Position numbers and translations under genes: made by a program | Source: Oscillospiraceae bacterium | GTDB taxonomy: Bacteria > Bacillota > Clostridia > Oscillospirales > Ruminococcaceae | Length of the DNA: 9,755 nucleotides | Direction of reading: 5' to 3' | Assembly: GCA_020024475.1 (NCBI GenBank) | Contig: JAHHTS010000084.1 | Location: 1-9,755 of the forward strand | The notes under the pieces: model-generated | The model's input: the letters and a program-made list of their open reading frames with translations, nothing else | Told to the model about the DNA's origin: nothing | Database searches by the model: none | Part shown: positions 6,552-9,755 of the stretch, one piece after another | How positions within the stretch are numbered: position 1 is the stretch's first letter | Layout of the letters: each line of letters opens with the position of its first letter

Positions 6552-7734
6552 AGAAAAAAAATTAAATGGAACGCTTATTGTTACATATCGTTGTAATGCA
6601 AGGTGTTCTATGTGTAATAGATATAAGGCACCTTCTAGACCAGAAGAAGAAATAACAATCGATACAATAAAAAAATTGCCGAAAATGTATTTTACGAATA
6701 TTACTGGTGGCGAGCCGTTCATTCGTACAGACTTAAAGGATATTGTACGTGAGCTATATAAAAAATCGGATCGTATTGTAATTTCTACAAATGGTTTTTT
6801 TACAGATCGAATTGTGGATTTATGTAAGGAATTTCCGAATATCGGTATTCGTATTTCTATTGAAGGATTAGAAAAAACAAATAATGAGATACGTGGGCTT
6901 AAAGATGGCTATGCAAAGGGATATGGAACATTGAAAGTGCTTCGTGAAATGGGAATGAAAGATGTTGGTTTTGGTATGACGGTTCAGGATAAGAATGCAT
7001 CGGATTTGGTTCCATTGTATAAAATCTCAGATGAGATGGGAATGGAGTTTGCAACAGCTTCTTTGCACAATAGTTTTTATTTTGTTGAAGCAAAGAATAT
7101 TATTCATGATAGATCAATGGTTGCTAAAAATTTTGAAGATTTGGTTAATGAATTATTAAAAAGTAAATCACCTAAGAAATGGATGAGAGCTTATTTTAAT
7201 CATGGATTGATTAACTATATCTATGGTCAAAAGAGATTATTACCTTGTGATATGAGTTTTGATACTTTCTTTATCGATCCATATGGAGACGTTATGCCAT
7301 GTAATGGTACAAAAGATAAGGAAGTAATGGGGAACCTAAATAGTACTTCTTGGGATGAATTATGGAATAGCAAAGAAGCTGAAGAAGTAAGAAGTAAGGT
7401 TAGATGTTGTGATAGAGATTGCTGGATGATTGGTTCAGTATCTCCGGCAATGCATAAATATATTTGGAAGCCGGGATTCTGGGTAGTCTGGCATAAATTT
7501 AAGTCTATATTTACTAAGAAACCATATTCAATGTATGAATTAAAAGTAGTAAAAGATTATAGAGATGGAAAAGTAACTAAAGAAGAATTAGATAAATGTA
7601 GTACTTGTGATATGTGTGCTACAGTTAATAATGGTTTAAGTGCTGCATCAATGGAACAATTGAGAGATAAAACTGGTGAAGAAATTGTTGATGCTGACAT
7701 CGCAGGACAAATGAGCAATGGAAAAGAATGTTAA
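6544..7734 (+). CDS. Radical SAM/SPASM-domain protein, substrate unknown
   Basis: This 396-residue protein has the radical SAM 4Fe-4S signature C17-x3-C21-x2-C24 and the GGEP SAM-binding motif (55-58), followed by a TIM-barrel-like core with STNG (81-84) and RISIEG (103-108). A twitch/SPASM region follows: C235-x12-G-x4-C253 is the classical first part, with further cysteines at 288, 289 and 293. Near the end, C352-x2-C355-x2-C358 and a terminal C396 may complete a second auxiliary cluster. An aromatic, basic stretch, GFWVVWHKFKSIF (311-323), could touch the membrane. SPASM enzymes usually modify peptides, but some act on sugars or aminoglycosides. Lying between glycan genes, this one may modify a nucleotide or lipid-linked sugar. 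I see no small precursor peptide nearby. ATG 6544 has AAGGAG seven bases upstream, located inside the acyltransferase remnant. Family assignment is firm; the role is inference. Confidence 0.88.
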   Translation: MSKEKKLNGTLIVTYRCNARCSMCNRYKAPSRPEEEITIDTIKKLPKMYFTNITGGEPFIRTDLKDIVRELYKKSDRIVISTNGFFTDRIVDLCKEFPNIGIRISIEGLEKTNNEIRGLKDGYAKGYGTLKVLREMGMKDVGFGMTVQDKNASDLVPLYKISDEMGMEFATASLHNSFYFVEAKNIIHDRSMVAKNFEDLVNELLKSKSPKKWMRAYFNHGLINYIYGQKRLLPCDMSFDTFFIDPYGDVMPCNGTKDKEVMGNLNSTSWDELWNSKEAEEVRSKVRCCDRDCWMIGSVSPAMHKYIWKPGFWVVWHKFKSIFTKKPYSMYELKVVKDYRDGKVTKEELDKCSTCDMCATVNNGLSAASMEQLRDKTGEEIVDADIAGQMSNGKEC

Positions 7735-8986
7735 AAGATTTATTAATTTTGGCTTTGTAATATTAATTGTTGCGTTACTATTTTTATCGATAATGCATCA
7801 AGAACATTTTGATGCATATGTATTCTTAATTTTATTTTTATGTGAATCATTTTTGACTTTTACAATTTCGATGACATGGCTTTCAGCTTTAACATTGTTT
7901 TTTGTTATGTTCATAGATATTATTGTAATTGGTACCTTCATGATGATGTTTGAAAATGTTAAATTGTTTTACAATCCGTTTTCTATAATAATAGCTTATG
8001 CATTATTGCTTTTGGGGTATTACATTGCTAAATTAGTAAAATTAAAAAAAATCAAGAAAAATTTCAAGAGAATTGTAATTAAAAATTTAAAATTAAAACT
8101 AATCGATGTTTTAATCATTACTTTTGCTTTTTCTGTAATGCTATCGTTGATGTATTTTATTAAAAATAGAGGAATAATGAGTGGTAATATAGAGAATGGT
8201 AGAATTGAAGCGGCAAGTGGGAATGGTATTCAAATATATGGCATTCAATTGTTAATATATGTTATTCCAGCACTATATTTAGAATTTAAGAAAAAGCATC
8301 TTGGAAGCAAGGCTTTCAGTATTTTGTTTATTGTTGGAGCTATTTCATTATTTGTTACGGGCTTTAGAACTCCATGCTTTAGAATGATTTCATTGATTAT
8401 GGCTATAATGATTATACAAGGAGATTTAAAATTTAATAAGGCAATTATTTATGTAGGTGTTTTGATGGTTGTGATATTGTCTATAGGATCTCTTAGATCA
8501 GGTAGTTCAATTGATTCTTTATATAATATGTTTAGAGGGCATTTTATAATTGGATCAATTAACTTGAATCATGTATATAGGTGCTTTCCGAAACTCACCC
8601 CATTTCAACACGGTTATACGTATTTGATTAATATTTTAATGTTAAAACCTGGACCAGATTTAGATTTTACATTATGGCTAAAAGAAACTATTGGACTATC
8701 GTTTGCAGGTGGTGGGCTCACACCTACTATAATAGGGGAGTTCTATATAAATTTTAATACTATAGGTGTTTATATTTGTATGTTCCTATATGGATTTGTT
8801 TTAAATAAAATAGATAATTGGGTATTTAAATCTAATTCATTAACAATTTTTAAAGTATTTATCATGGTATATAGTAGTGCGGTGGTCGGAGGTGGAATAG
8901 CCAATATAATTGTATTATTAATTATAATAGTTTTTTATTGCTCTTTCATCAAAATCTTTTTAAGAAATGGAGATTATGTGGAATGA
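7718..8986 (+). CDS. wzy: Wzy-like oligosaccharide repeat-unit polymerase
   Basis: This 422-residue protein is strongly hydrophobic with about twelve predicted membrane segments (near 8-25, 33-50, 55-76, 87-105, 128-147, 170-190, 199-215, 221-235, 241-258, 348-364, 375-390, 393-413). A long loop lies between about 259 and 347. That loop ends in GGGLTPTIIGEFYINF (331-346), which matches the pattern I associate with the oligosaccharide repeat-unit polymerase family. TGFRTP (214-219) and several arginines are further likely functional positions. The enzyme would join flipped repeat units into chains on the outer membrane face. The start codon lies 17 bases inside the radical SAM gene without a strong ribosome binding site, which suggests translational coupling. 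A flippase is the main alternative for such a multi-pass protein, but length, loop and motif favour the polymerase. The gene is markedly AT-rich, as is common for polymerase genes in variable loci. Confidence 0.8.
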   Translation: MEKNVKRFINFGFVILIVALLFLSIMHQEHFDAYVFLILFLCESFLTFTISMTWLSALTLFFVMFIDIIVIGTFMMMFENVKLFYNPFSIIIAYALLLLGYYIAKLVKLKKIKKNFKRIVIKNLKLKLIDVLIITFAFSVMLSLMYFIKNRGIMSGNIENGRIEAASGNGIQIYGIQLLIYVIPALYLEFKKKHLGSKAFSILFIVGAISLFVTGFRTPCFRMISLIMAIMIIQGDLKFNKAIIYVGVLMVVILSIGSLRSGSSIDSLYNMFRGHFIIGSINLNHVYRCFPKLTPFQHGYTYLINILMLKPGPDLDFTLWLKETIGLSFAGGGLTPTIIGEFYINFNTIGVYICMFLYGFVLNKIDNWVFKSNSLTIFKVFIMVYSSAVVGGGIANIIVLLIIIVFYCSFIKIFLRNGDYVE

Positions 8987-9755
8987 AAAATTACCGATAT
9001 GATGTTAGTGTAATTGTGCCTGTTTACAATGTAGAAAAGTATTTGGATAGATGTATACAATCTTTAATTAACCAAAATAAAGATCGTATAGAGATTATTT
9101 TAGTTGATGACGAATCTCAAGATTCATCAGGAACAATGTGTGAAGAATTTAGGAGAAAATATCTAAATATTAAGGTGATTCATAAAAAAAATGGCGGGTT
9201 AGGATTTGCTAGAAATTCTGGCTTAGAGCTAGCTGAAGGTGAATATGTTGCTTTCTTGGATTCAGATGATTATGTTGAAAAGAATATGTATTATGAAATG
9301 TACAATTATGCAAAACATAATAATTTAGATGTTGTTTACTGTAATTATGATAGAGTTGATAATGGAGTGACAACAATAAATAATTTAGAATATGAGAACA
9401 AAATATATTGTAATAATAAATACGAATTAATTCTAGGAATGATTGGAACTCCAGCAAAATGTAAAAGTGATTATTTAATTGAGATGTCATCGTGTATGGC
9501 AATGTATAAAAGAAAGATAATTTGTGAAAATAAAATTAAGTTCTATTCGGAGAGAGAATTTATATCAGAAGATTTATTATTCAATATTCTTTTTTTAAAA
9601 AATTGTCACAAAGCAGGAACATTGTCTAATCGTTTTTATCATTACTGTGTGAATGATGATTCTTTAACAAGTAAATTTATGAAATTAAGATTCGATAAAG
9701 ACAAAATTATGTATAATAAAGTCAAATTATTATTAGAAGAAATATATGTTGATGA
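8983..9755 (+). CDS. GT2-family glycosyltransferase (partial, runs off right edge)
   Basis: An ATG at 8983 overlaps the polymerase stop as ATGA, with GGAG ten bases upstream. The frame stays open for 257 codons to the window edge. The N-terminal GT-A domain is clear: VSVIVPVYNVEKYLDRCIQS (8-27), then VDDESQD (41-47), NGGLGFARNSG (70-80) and the metal-binding LDSDD (92-96). SEDLLFN (195-201) supplies the likely catalytic base. The family usually has VDDGS where this has VDDES, a mild variant. It is an inverting glycosyltransferase that would add a sugar to the lipid-linked repeat unit in the cytoplasm. The C-terminal part, which often decides acceptor choice, is missing from the window, so no sugar can be suggested. 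Confidence 0.9.
   Translation, partial: MKNYRYDVSVIVPVYNVEKYLDRCIQSLINQNKDRIEIILVDDESQDSSGTMCEEFRRKYLNIKVIHKKNGGLGFARNSGLELAEGEYVAFLDSDDYVEKNMYYEMYNYAKHNNLDVVYCNYDRVDNGVTTINNLEYENKIYCNNKYELILGMIGTPAKCKSDYLIEMSSCMAMYKRKIICENKIKFYSEREFISEDLLFNILFLKNCHKAGTLSNRFYHYCVNDDSLTSKFMKLRFDKDKIMYNKVKLLLEEIYVD

Noticed and set aside
9209..9502. A minus-strand reading frame of 97 codons
   Set aside because: It lies opposite the GT2 gene, has low-complexity composition and no ribosome binding site; it is a shadow of the + strand gene.
1..9755. CRISPR arrays, tRNA or rRNA genes, intact transposases, toxin-antitoxin or defence genes
   Set aside because: I looked for regular spaced repeats, cloverleaf-like sequences and transposase or defence motifs on both strands and saw none.

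Overview
This window is a piece of an exopolysaccharide or capsule biosynthesis cluster. The host is most likely a low-GC Bacillota of the Clostridia, Lachnospiraceae-like. The reasons are AT-rich coding sequence, AGGAG-type ribosome binding sites, GTG starts, and protein sequences typical of gut Clostridia polysaccharide loci. The genus call is inference. Every supported gene lies on the + strand.

Layout. (1) 1-203: the 3' end of a CpsD/CapB-type tyrosine autokinase with its C-terminal tyrosine cluster, followed by a strong hairpin (203-260). (2) 204-470: a gene-free leader. (3) 471-1718 and 1947-3398: two tandem paralogues of a polyprenyl-phosphate glycosylphosphotransferase, the initiating enzyme. 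The first has lost about 80 C-terminal residues and is probably inactive; the second is complete. They are separated by a palindrome-rich 228-bp spacer that resembles scar or insertion sequence. (4) 3426-4559 and 4560-5759: two GT4 (GT-B fold) glycosyltransferases, back to back. (5) 5781-6551: a decayed acyltransferase-3 (O-acyltransferase) gene with an internal deletion, two in-frame stops and a T-run frameshift. (6) 6544-7734: a radical SAM/SPASM protein of unknown substrate. (7) 7718-8986: a multi-pass Wzy-like repeat-unit polymerase. (8) 8983-9755: a GT2 glycosyltransferase that runs off the right edge. The last three genes and the acyltransferase remnant overlap each other.

How it fits together. 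This looks like a Wzx/Wzy-dependent pathway. The second glycosylphosphotransferase would load the first sugar-phosphate onto undecaprenyl phosphate, the GT4 and GT2 enzymes would extend the repeat unit on the cytoplasmic face, and the Wzy protein would polymerise it outside. The tyrosine kinase upstream would regulate assembly. No flippase (Wzx) is visible; it may lie beyond the right edge. Two genes (first phosphotransferase copy, acyltransferase) are broken, which fits a locus in evolutionary turnover. By eye, AT content rises strongly from about 5 kb onward, suggesting a mosaic origin.

I do not see a clearly new defence, mobile or RNA system. The least understood component is the radical SAM/SPASM protein embedded in the glycan operon. 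The two other points most worth testing are the truncated tandem phosphotransferase and the leader hairpin after the kinase.
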